A stretch of 44,128 bases of DNA from JBNJDJ01 sp051744845 (lineage in GTDB: Bacteria > Bacillota > Clostridia > Peptostreptococcales > Acidaminobacteraceae). Under the pieces are notes generated by a model that worked only from the letters and a program-made list of their open reading frames with translations, did not search any database and was not told the DNA's origin. The number at the start of each line of letters is the position of its first letter. Position 1 is the stretch's first letter. Made by a program: the position numbers and the translations under genes. The stretch spans positions 1 to 44,128 of the forward strand of contig JBNJDJ010000009.1 of the NCBI GenBank assembly GCA_051744845.1, given 5' to 3'. This document shows positions 7,714 through 16,909 of the stretch, piece by piece.

Positions 7714-9126
7714 TTAACTTTTTAAGTCATTCCATAAAAGTTCCATTTGACTTAACTCTAAATTTTCAATCCCTTTTTTTTGACTTAAAGAACTTTTTTC
7801 CATTTTTTTAAATCTATCAATAAATTTTTTATTAGTTTTATTTAAAGCAAAAGAAGGGTTAACATCTATAAACCTTGAAATATTAACAACACTAAACAAT
7901 ACATCTCCTAGTTCTTCTAATTTCTTTTCTTCTCTAGCTTCCTTTAATTCTTGAATTTCTTCCATCAATTTATCATATGCACCATCAATACTACTCCAAT
8001 CAAAACCTACTTGTTTAGCTTTCAATTGAATTTTTTGTGCTTTAAGCAAACTCGGTAGTTTTTCAGGTATTCTTTCCATTGATTGATATATATATTTTTC
8101 TTCTTTCTCTTGCTTTTTGATTTTGTTCCATATTTTTAAACTTCCATCTGACTCTTCATTTTCAAAAACATGAGGATGTCTATTAATAAGTTTTTTTACT
8201 AAGTTATCTATTATAGTAAAAATATTGTAATTTTGAGTCTCTTTTAAAATTTCTGCTTGAAAAACAACTTGTAATAGCAAGTCTCCTAATTCTTCATTTA
8301 ATAATTTATAATTTTCTTTATCTATAGCATCAATAACTTCATATGATTCTTCTAAAAGATACTCTCTTAAAGATTCTAAAGTCTGTTTTCTATCCCAAGG
8401 ACAACCTTCATCACCTCTAAGATGATTCATAATCTTTAATAAATCTACAAACCCTTTCATTTTAGGGTGTTTAAAAATATAAATAGCTGATAAATGACTA
8501 TAACTATCTAATCTATCTAATTCTTTTAAAGGTATTTTAATAACTTTTTCTTTTTCATTCATAGCTCTATCAATAAAATAAATTTCTGTTTCAGAATCAA
8601 AAAAATTTAACAATGTCATTTTCAAATCAGAAGCTATAAATCTATTAAAAACGGAAGTTATTAAATTATCTTTTGTATAATCATATTCATATTCAGATAC
8701 TTCGAACGCATCTTTTGAAATATAATTCTTATCTTTTAATAAATCTATAGAAAAATAAGATGCCTCTTGTAAAGAAATACCATAGATGAATTTTAATTTC
8801 ACATTTTCATCTTTTAAAGATTTTAAATAATTAACAACATAATCATCTTTTTTAGGGTTACCAGGAACACCGTAAACTATACTTTCTTTATTTTTAACAT
8901 TTTCTAATAAATTCTTAGCTATATTTTCATAAACTAATTCAAAAGTATCATATCTTTCATAATACGAATCAAAACTAATACTTTTTTTATTTTTATACTC
9001 TTCAAAACAATTATGGTTTTTAGTTCTAAAATATATCTCATTTGATTTATCTAATAAATTTTTTGCTTGAATTGTTAAGTTGTCTACATCTCCAGGACCA
9101 AGTCCAACAATATATATTAAGCTCAT
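7714..9126 (-). CDS. mazG: MazG family protein with N-terminal methylase-like domain (YabN type)
   Basis: A 470-residue fusion. Residues 1 to about 215 form a tetrapyrrole (SAM-dependent) methylase-like domain opening with I-V-G-L-G-P-G-D. Residues from about 230 form a MazG NTP pyrophosphohydrolase domain with C-P-W-D, the metal-binding E-E-S-Y-E helix and an E-E-L-G-D-L-L-L motif. A second, weaker MazG repeat with E-E-L-G-D-V-L-F-like residues lies around 385-450. MazG hydrolyses NTPs, including non-canonical ones, to NMP and PPi. The methylase-like half has no established function. It starts 10 bases after the flippase gene, behind AAAGG, in the same order as Bacillus yabM-yabN. Confidence 0.94.
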   Translation of the reverse strand: MSLIYIVGLGPGDVDNLTIQAKNLLDKSNEIYFRTKNHNCFEEYKNKKSISFDSYYERYDTFELVYENIAKNLLENVKNKESIVYGVPGNPKKDDYVVNYLKSLKDENVKLKFIYGISLQEASYFSIDLLKDKNYISKDAFEVSEYEYDYTKDNLITSVFNRFIASDLKMTLLNFFDSETEIYFIDRAMNEKEKVIKIPLKELDRLDSYSHLSAIYIFKHPKMKGFVDLLKIMNHLRGDEGCPWDRKQTLESLREYLLEESYEVIDAIDKENYKLLNEELGDLLLQVVFQAEILKETQNYNIFTIIDNLVKKLINRHPHVFENEESDGSLKIWNKIKKQEKEEKYIYQSMERIPEKLPSLLKAQKIQLKAKQVGFDWSSIDGAYDKLMEEIQELKEAREEKKLEELGDVLFSVVNISRFIDVNPSFALNKTNKKFIDRFKKMEKSSLSQKKGIENLELSQMELLWNDLKS

Positions 9127-9136
9127 AAATACCTTT

Positions 9137-10729
9137 CTACATTAACTTTTTTCTAATAATTTTTAACTTATCTCCAGCAGGTACAAAGTCAAGATCTCTA
9201 TCTTTAATAATATTAAATCTAAATAATAATACCAAATATATAAATGCAGCTATTATTATAGATAAAACAGTAGCTATTTTTACCATAATAATTAAACTTA
9301 ATATTTTAAAACTTATTTTAGCTACTAACCCCATAGTTAAAGCTGCCATTAAAGGCTTAAAAAGTATCTCTTTTATATCTAATTCAACATTACTATATTT
9401 AACAACAGAAATTACATTTAGTATTGCTCCAGTTGCATAAGCTATTACAGTTGCCATTGCAGCTCCTAAAATGTTTAAACTAGGGATACCTACTAAAACA
9501 TAGGCTAATATAACTTTTAAAATTGCACCTATAAATAAATTCCTTACTGGTATATATTGTTTATCCAATCCTTGTAAAATTCCTGTAGTTACTTGGTATG
9601 TAGATAAAAATAAAACTCCAAATCCTAAAATTTTCAAAATATTAGATATTGAATTTATAATCTCTGGTTGAGAAAAATAAAGTAAAGACATAATCTCATA
9701 ACTCATAACTGATAAACCAATAGATGCAGGTAAACCAATTAAAATAGCAATACGCATACCTGCTTTTATAGTATATTTCATCTTTTTTATATTTACTAAT
9801 TTTAGTTGTGTTACTGCAGGTACCAAACTTATTTGTACTGAAGCTGTAAGTACTGCAGGTAAATTTATTAATGTATTAGCATATCCAGTTAATTGTCCAT
9901 ATAAATTATTTGCTTGTTCAATAATACCTATTGATTTCAATCTTTTAATTACTAAAAACAAATCTATTAAATTCATCATTGGAATAACTGAAGCACCAAT
10001 TGTAATAGGAACAGCAATTTCAAATAGCCTTTTTAAAATAAACCAATTTGATTCTGTATCACTTGTTCCTAAATTTTTATAATCAAAAACATCTTTTCTT
10101 ATCTTTAAATAATATATAACCATAAAACTTAGTCCAAAAAAGCCACCTATAGCAGCACCAAAAGTTCCTCCGGCAGCCGCTAAAGCTAGACTATCATCTA
10201 AAAATAAAACAACTAAACCTAATCCAAACACTACCCTAAAAATTTGTTCAATAATCTGAGAAATAGCATATGGTTTTAAATTTTGTAAACCTTGAAAGAA
10301 ACCTCTAAAACAAGACATCATAGATACTAGAAAAATAGCCGGCGCTATAGCTCTTAGAGCATAAACAGCTTCTGGATCATTTCCTGCTAAAGTTACAATT
10401 TTTTCTGCATTAAAAAATACTATAGCAAAAAATATAGCCCCAATAGTAGACAAAATATAAAATGCTACTTTAAAAACTTGTCTAATACCCAAATAATCAT
10501 TTTTTGTTTCTCTTTTAGAAACCATTTTTGCAATAGCAGTAGGTAGCCCAGCTGATGAAGCAATCATAATATATATATATATAGGATAAGCACTTTGAAA
10601 ATAACTCATCCCTTCATCACCTAATAAGTTTGCTAAAGGTATCTTGAAAACGGCTCCTAAAACTTTAATAACTATACCAGCCGCACCTAATATAGCTGCT
10701 TCTTTTAAAAAATTTTTTTCTTTTGCCAT
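9137..10729 (-). CDS. MATE/MVF-type polysaccharide flippase (SpoVB/MurJ-like)
   Basis: A 530-residue polytopic protein with about 14 hydrophobic segments and the N-terminal signature A-A-I-L-G-A-A-G-I-V-I-K-V-L-G-A. It continues with the P-L-A-N-L-L-G-D-E-G and Y-P-I-Y segments typical of the SpoVB/YabM/MurJ branch. Such proteins move lipid-linked wall or polysaccharide precursors across the membrane. Its place beside mazG matches Bacillus yabM. SpoVB acts in the spore cortex, but with the other sporulation genes missing from this block, a role as the vegetative lipid II flippase is more likely (inference). The start ATG 10729 follows AAGAGGTG. It follows the prsA terminator. Confidence 0.9.
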   Translation of the reverse strand: MAKEKNFLKEAAILGAAGIVIKVLGAVFKIPLANLLGDEGMSYFQSAYPIYIYIMIASSAGLPTAIAKMVSKRETKNDYLGIRQVFKVAFYILSTIGAIFFAIVFFNAEKIVTLAGNDPEAVYALRAIAPAIFLVSMMSCFRGFFQGLQNLKPYAISQIIEQIFRVVFGLGLVVLFLDDSLALAAAGGTFGAAIGGFFGLSFMVIYYLKIRKDVFDYKNLGTSDTESNWFILKRLFEIAVPITIGASVIPMMNLIDLFLVIKRLKSIGIIEQANNLYGQLTGYANTLINLPAVLTASVQISLVPAVTQLKLVNIKKMKYTIKAGMRIAILIGLPASIGLSVMSYEIMSLLYFSQPEIINSISNILKILGFGVLFLSTYQVTTGILQGLDKQYIPVRNLFIGAILKVILAYVLVGIPSLNILGAAMATVIAYATGAILNVISVVKYSNVELDIKEILFKPLMAALTMGLVAKISFKILSLIIMVKIATVLSIIIAAFIYLVLLFRFNIIKDRDLDFVPAGDKLKIIRKKLM

Positions 10730-10742
10730 GCCGCACCTCTTA

Positions 10743-10772
10743 AAAAAATCGATGCATTATGCATCGATTTTA
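10743..10772 (-). terminator. Intrinsic terminator after prsA
   Basis: A perfect stem AAATCGATGCA / TGCATCGATTT with a 3-nt loop, followed by Ts on the minus strand, between the prsA stop and the flippase start. Confidence 0.85.
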
Positions 10773-10780
10773 TATATTCT

Positions 10781-11797
10781 TTAATTTTCTTCTGTCTCTT
10801 CAGTTTCTTTTTGATCTTCTGAACTATCATCATTGAATTCTACATATCTTTCAATAGTTGAATCTTCTTGTATAGAAGCTATTTTTTGACTATATTTTGA
10901 ATTTACAGCTTGACTAACAATTCTATCTTTATAACTATCAATAGTCTTTTGATCAGCTTCTGCTTTTATTAAATCATTAACTGTTTGCTTATCATCAACT
11001 CTAATAATATGAAAACCAAATTGTGATTTTACAGGTTCACTAATATCTCCAACATTTAATTCAAATGCTTTCTTTTCAAATTCAGGAGCCATTTCCCCTT
11101 TTGAAAAGTAACCTAAATCCCCACCATTTTCAACACTTGCAGGATCTTTAGAATACTCTTTAGCTAATTCAGCAAACTCCTCACCAGCATTTAATTTTTC
11201 TTTAACAACTTTAGCTTTAGCTTCATCTTTTACTAAAATATGACTTGCGTTTACTCTGGCAATTTCATTTTCATATTTTTCATTTAAAAGTTCTTCATTT
11301 TCTTTAACTTCTTTAGTTAATTCATCATTAAATTTTTTCAAATATAATTCATTAGCGATTTGTTCTTTTAAAAATTCATCTGTGATTTCATTTTCTTTAT
11401 AAAACTTTTTCATTTCCTCATTTTTATCAATTTGAGTCTTAAAATTATTAAAAGTTTCATCTACTTCAGTTTGATCTATTTCAAAATCATAATTGTTTTC
11501 AATATGATTTTTAATAATCTCTGTACGTATCATTTGTTCTAAACTTTGATTTTTAACCATATTTAAAACTTTTGGTTGTTCCCAAATTTGTTTACCATAT
11601 TGTTGAGTATATCTGTCTTTAATAAAAGCAACATTTTTGTCAAATGTCTCTTGTTTAATAAATTCATCATTTACTCTTGCAACTGCATTTTCAGGAACTT
11701 CAATTTCTTCTGAATTAGCATCTTTATCATTAGAACATGCAACTGAAAATAACATGATAAATGCTAAAAATAATATGCTTAATTTTTTTAATTTCAT
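10781..11797 (-). CDS. prsA: PrsA-like lipoprotein foldase (parvulin PPIase)
   Basis: A 338-residue exported lipoprotein. It has a short basic N-terminus, a hydrophobic segment to about residue 20 and a lipobox-like S-V-A-C with C21, so it should be anchored to the outer face of the membrane. A SurA/PrsA-type N-domain covers about 40-170. The parvulin domain at about 190-275 shows A-S-H-I-L-V-K, E-Y-S-x-D-P, G-G-D-L-G-Y-F and F-G-F-H-I-I. The C-terminus is acidic and low-complexity. PrsA proteins help secreted and wall proteins fold. The gene lies directly after mfd, where Bacillus has spoVT. The start ATG 11797 follows AAAGGAG. Confidence 0.92.
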   Translation of the reverse strand: MKLKKLSILFLAFIMLFSVACSNDKDANSEEIEVPENAVARVNDEFIKQETFDKNVAFIKDRYTQQYGKQIWEQPKVLNMVKNQSLEQMIRTEIIKNHIENNYDFEIDQTEVDETFNNFKTQIDKNEEMKKFYKENEITDEFLKEQIANELYLKKFNDELTKEVKENEELLNEKYENEIARVNASHILVKDEAKAKVVKEKLNAGEEFAELAKEYSKDPASVENGGDLGYFSKGEMAPEFEKKAFELNVGDISEPVKSQFGFHIIRVDDKQTVNDLIKAEADQKTIDSYKDRIVSQAVNSKYSQKIASIQEDSTIERYVEFNDDSSEDQKETEETEEN

Positions 11798-11857
11798 TCT
11801 TAACTCCTTTATACTCTACTTTAGTTTTATGTTACAACAATTTTTATTATAACATGA

Positions 11858-14800
11858 CTAAATTTTTTTATAAACCTTTTTTGATAAGTTGTAAATCATT
11901 TGTAACTTTTCACTTCTTTTTAATTTTGTATTTTTAAATCTAAATTCAAAATAAGGTTCTCTAGGATCAGAAAATCTAATTTTATTTTTGTATTCTTTAA
12001 TTAAATCTGAAAGTAAATCTATATTGAAAATTTCTTGTTTAAATTTAAATTCAACTTTTGATTTTTTCTGCCTAATATCATATACCCCAATTTTTTCAAA
12101 AATTGATTTTATAAATGCTATTTTAATTAAATTATTAACTACTTTTGGTAAATCACCAAATCTATCGATAAATTCATCTTGTAGATCAGAAATATCTTCT
12201 AAAGTTTCAATACTAGATACTTTTTTATACATCTCTAATTTAAATTTAGCATTTGAAATATATGAATCTGGAATATAACCATCCAAATTAAAGTTTACAT
12301 TAGCCTCAATTTTTTCTTTTACATCAATCCCTTTTGCCTTTTTGATACTATCTTCTAAAAGTTGTGTATATAATTCATATCCAATTGCATCCATTTGGCC
12401 TGATTGTCTAACTCCAAGTAAGTTACCAGTTCCTCTAATTTCTAAATCTCTCATAGCTATTTTAAACCCAGCACCTAATTCGGTAAAACTTTTTATAGCT
12501 TTTAATCTTTTTTCAGCAACCTCGCTTAAAACTTTATTTTTCTTATAAAGCATATATGCATAAGCTACTTTATTAGATCTTCCTACTCTTCCACGAAGCT
12601 GATAAAGCTGAGATAAACCAAAACGGTCTGCATCATTTATTAATATTGTATTTACACTAGATATATCTAAACCTGTCTCAATAATAGTAGTGGATATTAA
12701 AACATCGAATTCTTTATTTAAAAAAGATAACATAATAGACTCTAATTTATTACTACTCATTTGACCATGGGCATATTTAACTCTTAAATTAGGAACAAGT
12801 TCTTTAACCTTCAAACTAAACTCATCAATATCCTTTACTCTATTATGAACAAAGTAAACTTGTCCATTTCTATTAATCTCTCTTCTTATAGATTCTTTAA
12901 TTAAAACCTCATCAAACTCAGCTATATAAGTTTGTATAGGATATCTATTTTCTGGTGGATCTTCTATTATTGATATATCTCTTATTCCAATCAAACTCAT
13001 ATGTAGTGTTCTTGGAATAGGAGTAGCTGTTAATGATAATATATCTATATTTTCTTTTAAAAACTTTATTTTTTCTTTAGCTTTTACACCAAATCTTTGC
13101 TCCTCATCTATAACTAGCAAACCTAAATTTTTATAACTAATATCATCAGATAATATCCTGTGAGTTCCAACAAGAATATCTACCAAGCCTTTTTTAACTT
13201 TTTTAATAACCTTTTTTTGTTGTTTCGGTGTTTTAAATCTACTTAAAACTTCAATTTCTATTGGATATTTTTTAAATCGATCTTTAATTGTTTTAAAATG
13301 TTGTTGAGCTAAAATAGTGGTAGGAACTAAAAAAGCTACTTGTTTAGAATTATCAACTGCTTTAAACATTGCTCTCATTGCTACTTCTGTTTTCCCATAA
13401 CCTACATCACCACAAAGTAATCTTTCCATAGGCTGATTACTTTCCATATCCTTCTTTATCTCTTTTATACACGTTAACTGATCTGGTGTTTCAGTATAAG
13501 GAAATTCATCTTCAAATTGTTTTTGCCATTTACTATCAGGCCTACATGAAAAACCTTTTAATTTCTCTCTAGTAGCATATAACTCTAATAACTCGTCAGT
13601 CATTTCTTCTATAGATTTTTTAACACGAGCTTTTTTCTTTTTCCATTTATCACTATTTAAACTGCTTAATTTTTTATTTTTTTTACCAATATATTTTTGG
13701 ATAATGTCAAAATTGTTAACAGGTACATATAATACATCAGTCCCTGAATATTGAATTTTTAAATAATCATTATTATCTTTGCCTACTTGTAATTTATGAA
13801 TACCTACAAACTTACCTATCCCATGGTTTTCATGAACTACTAAATCGCCTTCTTTTAATTCATCATATGAATTAATTATTTTTGATTTATCGTTACTCAA
13901 ATTTTTCTTTTTAAATTTTCTAACATCAAATAATTCATTTTCTGTAATAACAACTAATTTTAAATCTTTAAAAATACATCCGTCTTTTAATAGATTATCA
14001 ACTATATTAATTTCACCATAATCCATTGTTTTATAATTTAACTTTGGTAAATAATCATAGTTTGCTAAGAAATTTTTTAACTTTCTTAATCTATCTGGAT
14101 CATTAATTACAAAAACAATCTGATAATTTTCCTTTTCCCAAACTTTTAAATCTTGGACCATTAAATCTAAATCTTTTTTATAATGACTAATTTCTTCAGT
14201 ATTAAAATTAATTTCATTATCATAGTTTAAATGATGTATTCTTTTCTTTAAATAATCAATAAATAAAAGTTTATTTTTGTTTAATTTTGATTTTAATGTA
14301 TTAATTGATATAAAATGGTTTAATTGAGAACTAATAACTTCTTTTTTATCTAAATAATTATTAAATCTTTCTTTAATATCATTTATATTAAATTCAATTT
14401 TTTCAAATAATCTATTAGTACCAATTAAAGCTATCAAAGAATTATCAAAATAATCTAAAAGAGTTTCTTTTTCATTATAAACGATTGGCAAATAATTATC
14501 TATACCATCAATTAATAATCCGTTTTCCAATTTTTCAATATAATTTTGATAAATCTCTTTATGTTTTTTATTAATCCTATTTTCATCTATAGCATTTTTA
14601 AATTTATCAATAAGTTTATTTTTTCTATCCTTATTTAATATAATTTCTTTACATGGAGTAATTTTAAAATCATTAATATTTTCAATAGTTCTTTGTGTTG
14701 AAATATCGAAACTTCTTAAAGAATCAATTTCATCTCCAAATAACTCAATTCTTATAGGATTTTCTAGATGTATTGGAAATATATCTATTATTCCACCTCT

Positions 14801-15322
14801 TATACTAAAATACCCTTTATTTATAACCATATGAGTCTCTTCATAACCTAAATGATTTAATTTTTCTCTAAAATCTTCTATTTTAATAATTGAATCAAAA
14901 TTAATTGATTTTATATTTTTATTAAATATATTTCTTGGAATAATACGCATAACAAGTGTCTCAGCAGTTGTTATAATAATACGCTTTTTAGATGTTAAAA
15001 GCTCATTTAAAATTTCTAATCTATTATTTTCTAAAGATTTAGAATGAGCATATGAATCAAAAAACATAATCTCCTTTTTAGGGAAAAATTTTACATCATC
15101 TGTAAAAGCTTTTAATTCATCTTCTAAGTCTAGAGCTTGTTGTTTATTTTCAACAACTACTAATAAATGATTATTAATTTTTTTAAAGCTATTAAATAAA
15201 AAAAATGAATTAGATTTTTTATGTACACCACTTATAAGAACTTTTTTTCCGTTTTTAATTAAATTATTCATTGCTTTTATCTTTTTATCTTTATTTAAAA
15301 TATTTTGAATTAATTCTTCCAT
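11858..15322 (-). CDS. mfd: Transcription-repair coupling factor Mfd
   Basis: A 1154-residue SF2 translocase that removes RNA polymerase stalled at DNA lesions and recruits UvrA. The N-terminal UvrB-like region (about 1-450) is followed by the RNAP-interaction domain starting near the D-L-V-V-H-E-N-H-G-I-G segment. The motor has Walker A G-D-V-G-Y-G-K-T-E, the D-E-E-Q box followed by R-F-G, T-A-T-P-I-P-R-T-L, and the R-G-R-V-G-R motif VI. The C-terminal TRCF domain ends the protein. The length is normal for the family. The start ATG 15322 is 16 bases after pth, keeping the pth-mfd order of Bacillus spoVC-mfd. Confidence 0.98.
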   Translation of the reverse strand: MEELIQNILNKDKKIKAMNNLIKNGKKVLISGVHKKSNSFFLFNSFKKINNHLLVVVENKQQALDLEDELKAFTDDVKFFPKKEIMFFDSYAHSKSLENNRLEILNELLTSKKRIIITTAETLVMRIIPRNIFNKNIKSINFDSIIKIEDFREKLNHLGYEETHMVINKGYFSIRGGIIDIFPIHLENPIRIELFGDEIDSLRSFDISTQRTIENINDFKITPCKEIILNKDRKNKLIDKFKNAIDENRINKKHKEIYQNYIEKLENGLLIDGIDNYLPIVYNEKETLLDYFDNSLIALIGTNRLFEKIEFNINDIKERFNNYLDKKEVISSQLNHFISINTLKSKLNKNKLLFIDYLKKRIHHLNYDNEINFNTEEISHYKKDLDLMVQDLKVWEKENYQIVFVINDPDRLRKLKNFLANYDYLPKLNYKTMDYGEINIVDNLLKDGCIFKDLKLVVITENELFDVRKFKKKNLSNDKSKIINSYDELKEGDLVVHENHGIGKFVGIHKLQVGKDNNDYLKIQYSGTDVLYVPVNNFDIIQKYIGKKNKKLSSLNSDKWKKKKARVKKSIEEMTDELLELYATREKLKGFSCRPDSKWQKQFEDEFPYTETPDQLTCIKEIKKDMESNQPMERLLCGDVGYGKTEVAMRAMFKAVDNSKQVAFLVPTTILAQQHFKTIKDRFKKYPIEIEVLSRFKTPKQQKKVIKKVKKGLVDILVGTHRILSDDISYKNLGLLVIDEEQRFGVKAKEKIKFLKENIDILSLTATPIPRTLHMSLIGIRDISIIEDPPENRYPIQTYIAEFDEVLIKESIRREINRNGQVYFVHNRVKDIDEFSLKVKELVPNLRVKYAHGQMSSNKLESIMLSFLNKEFDVLISTTIIETGLDISSVNTILINDADRFGLSQLYQLRGRVGRSNKVAYAYMLYKKNKVLSEVAEKRLKAIKSFTELGAGFKIAMRDLEIRGTGNLLGVRQSGQMDAIGYELYTQLLEDSIKKAKGIDVKEKIEANVNFNLDGYIPDSYISNAKFKLEMYKKVSSIETLEDISDLQDEFIDRFGDLPKVVNNLIKIAFIKSIFEKIGVYDIRQKKSKVEFKFKQEIFNIDLLSDLIKEYKNKIRFSDPREPYFEFRFKNTKLKRSEKLQMIYNLSKKVYKKI

Positions 15323-15338
15323 TTGATACCTTCTTTAA

Positions 15339-15896
15339 CTATCCATTAAAATTATTCATCGCTTTATCAATGCCATTATCGACATAACATTTGATACTTT
15401 CTATTGAACGCTTAATAGTTTTATTAATAATTTCATAATTTTCTTTTTTAAATTTTCCTAAAACATATTTATGCATAGGCATACGATTAGGTCTTCCTAT
15501 ACCAAATTTCAATCTATGAACTTCTTGAGTTTTAAGCAAATAAATAATATTTTTCATTCCATTATGGCTACCACCTGAGCCTTTACGCTTAATCCTTATA
15601 CTACCTAAAGGTGTATCTACATCATCATATATAACTAAAAGTTTATCTAAATCTACATTATAATATGACACAATATCTCTAATTGCCTCTCCACTTTTAT
15701 TCATATAGGTTTGAGGTTTAACTAACATTACTTTTTCTCCATTTATAAACTTTTGTCCTAAAATAGATTTGTGTTTTGTTTTATTTAATTTAATATTTAA
15801 TTCTTTAGCTAAAGCATTTATAATATTAAATCCTATATTATGTCTAGTACTTTCATATTTTCTACCTGGATTCCCTAATCCTACAATTACAAACAT
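15339..15896 (-). CDS. pth: Peptidyl-tRNA hydrolase
   Basis: A 185-residue enzyme that recycles peptidyl-tRNAs released during translation. Family motifs are complete: G-L-G-N-P-G-R-K-Y-E-x-T-R-H-N-I-G-F at about 6-23 with the catalytic His (H19), K-P-Q-T-Y-M-N-x-S-G around 60-70, and D-D-V-D-x-x-x-G-x-x-R-x-x-x-x-G-S-x-G-H-N-G around 91-113. The start ATG 15896 follows AGGAGG. It lies between prs and mfd, as in Bacillus. Confidence 0.98.
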   Translation of the reverse strand: MFVIVGLGNPGRKYESTRHNIGFNIINALAKELNIKLNKTKHKSILGQKFINGEKVMLVKPQTYMNKSGEAIRDIVSYYNVDLDKLLVIYDDVDTPLGSIRIKRKGSGGSHNGMKNIIYLLKTQEVHRLKFGIGRPNRMPMHKYVLGKFKKENYEIINKTIKRSIESIKCYVDNGIDKAMNNFNG

Positions 15897-15912
15897 TCTT
15901 ACCTCCTGAAAA

Positions 15913-15939
15913 ATAAAAGCCTAAGTTGAACTTAGGCTT
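15913..15939 (-). terminator. Intrinsic terminator after prs
   Basis: Minus strand AAGCCTAAGT / ACTTAGGCTT, 10-bp perfect stem, 3-nt loop, followed by TTATTT. It separates glmU-prs from pth-mfd-prsA. Confidence 0.85.
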
Positions 15940-15944
15940 AAATC

Positions 15945-16895
15945 TTACTCAAATAACACACTTACTGATTCATTGCTAAAGATTCTTTTTATAGCTTCTC
16001 CAAAAACAGGCGCTACTGATAAAGATGTTATTTTATCAATTTTACCAATTTTAGGATTATAAATTGTATCAAGTGTAACTAATTCTTTAATTACAGAATT
16101 TTCAATTCTATCAAATGCTGGGCCTGAAAAAACACCGTGAGTACAACAAGCATATACATCTTTTGCTCCCATATCTTTTAAAGCATTTGCTCCACTAGTA
16201 ATAGTGCCAGCTGTATCTATCATATCATCAATTAATAAAACATTTTTATCTTTAATATCGCCTATTACATTCATAACTTCAACTTCATTAGCCTTTGGTC
16301 TTCTTTTATCTATTATAGCTAATGGTACATCTAGCTTTTCAGCTAAATCTCTTGTTCTTGTAACAGATCCTAAATCCGGTGATACTAACACCAAATCATC
16401 TAAATCTTTTTTCTTTAAATACTTAGCTAATATTGGTACACCTAGTAAATGATCTACAGGTATGTCAAAATACCCTTGTATCTGACTTGCATGTAAGTCC
16501 ATAGTTAAAACACGATCAGCACCTGCTTCAGTTATTAAGTTAGCAACTAGCTTTGCACTAATAGGATCTCTTGGTTTTGCTTTTCTATCTTGTCTTGCAT
16601 ATCCATAATACGGTACTACAGCAGTAATTCTACCAGCTGATGCTCTTTTCATAGCATCTATCATTATAAGTAATTCCATTAAATTTCTATTTACATTTGG
16701 TGGTGATACAGATTGAATTAAGAAAACATCTCTACCCCGAACTGTTTCATGGATGTTTACTGTTATCTCACCATCACTAAATGTAGAAACTGTATTATTC
16801 CCTAAATCTAAACCTAATTGATCACAAACTTTTCTTGCCAATCGGATATTTGAGTTTCCAGCAAAAACTTTAATCCCTTGACCTTTACTATGCAT
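15945..16895 (-). CDS. prs: Ribose-phosphate pyrophosphokinase
   Basis: A 316-residue PRPP synthase (ribose-5-phosphate + ATP to PRPP + AMP). Visible are the flexible-loop ATP site R-Q-D-R-K, the M-D-L-H-A segment, and the PRPP-binding loop L-I-D-D-M-I-D-T-A-G-T around 214-226. It starts at ATG 16895 behind AGGAGG, 14 bases after glmU. PRPP is also the effector of PurR, encoded four genes upstream in the same block. The glmU-prs pair is conserved across Firmicutes. Confidence 0.98.
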   Translation of the reverse strand: MHSKGQGIKVFAGNSNIRLARKVCDQLGLDLGNNTVSTFSDGEITVNIHETVRGRDVFLIQSVSPPNVNRNLMELLIMIDAMKRASAGRITAVVPYYGYARQDRKAKPRDPISAKLVANLITEAGADRVLTMDLHASQIQGYFDIPVDHLLGVPILAKYLKKKDLDDLVLVSPDLGSVTRTRDLAEKLDVPLAIIDKRRPKANEVEVMNVIGDIKDKNVLLIDDMIDTAGTITSGANALKDMGAKDVYACCTHGVFSGPAFDRIENSVIKELVTLDTIYNPKIGKIDKITSLSVAPVFGEAIKRIFSNESVSVLFE

Positions 16896-16909
16896 ATTTC
16901 CTCCTATTT

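Noticed and set aside
11798..11857. Hairpin between mfd and prsA as a terminator
   Set aside because: ATGTTA/TAACAT can pair across an AT-rich loop, but the stem is imperfect and no U run follows on the minus strand.
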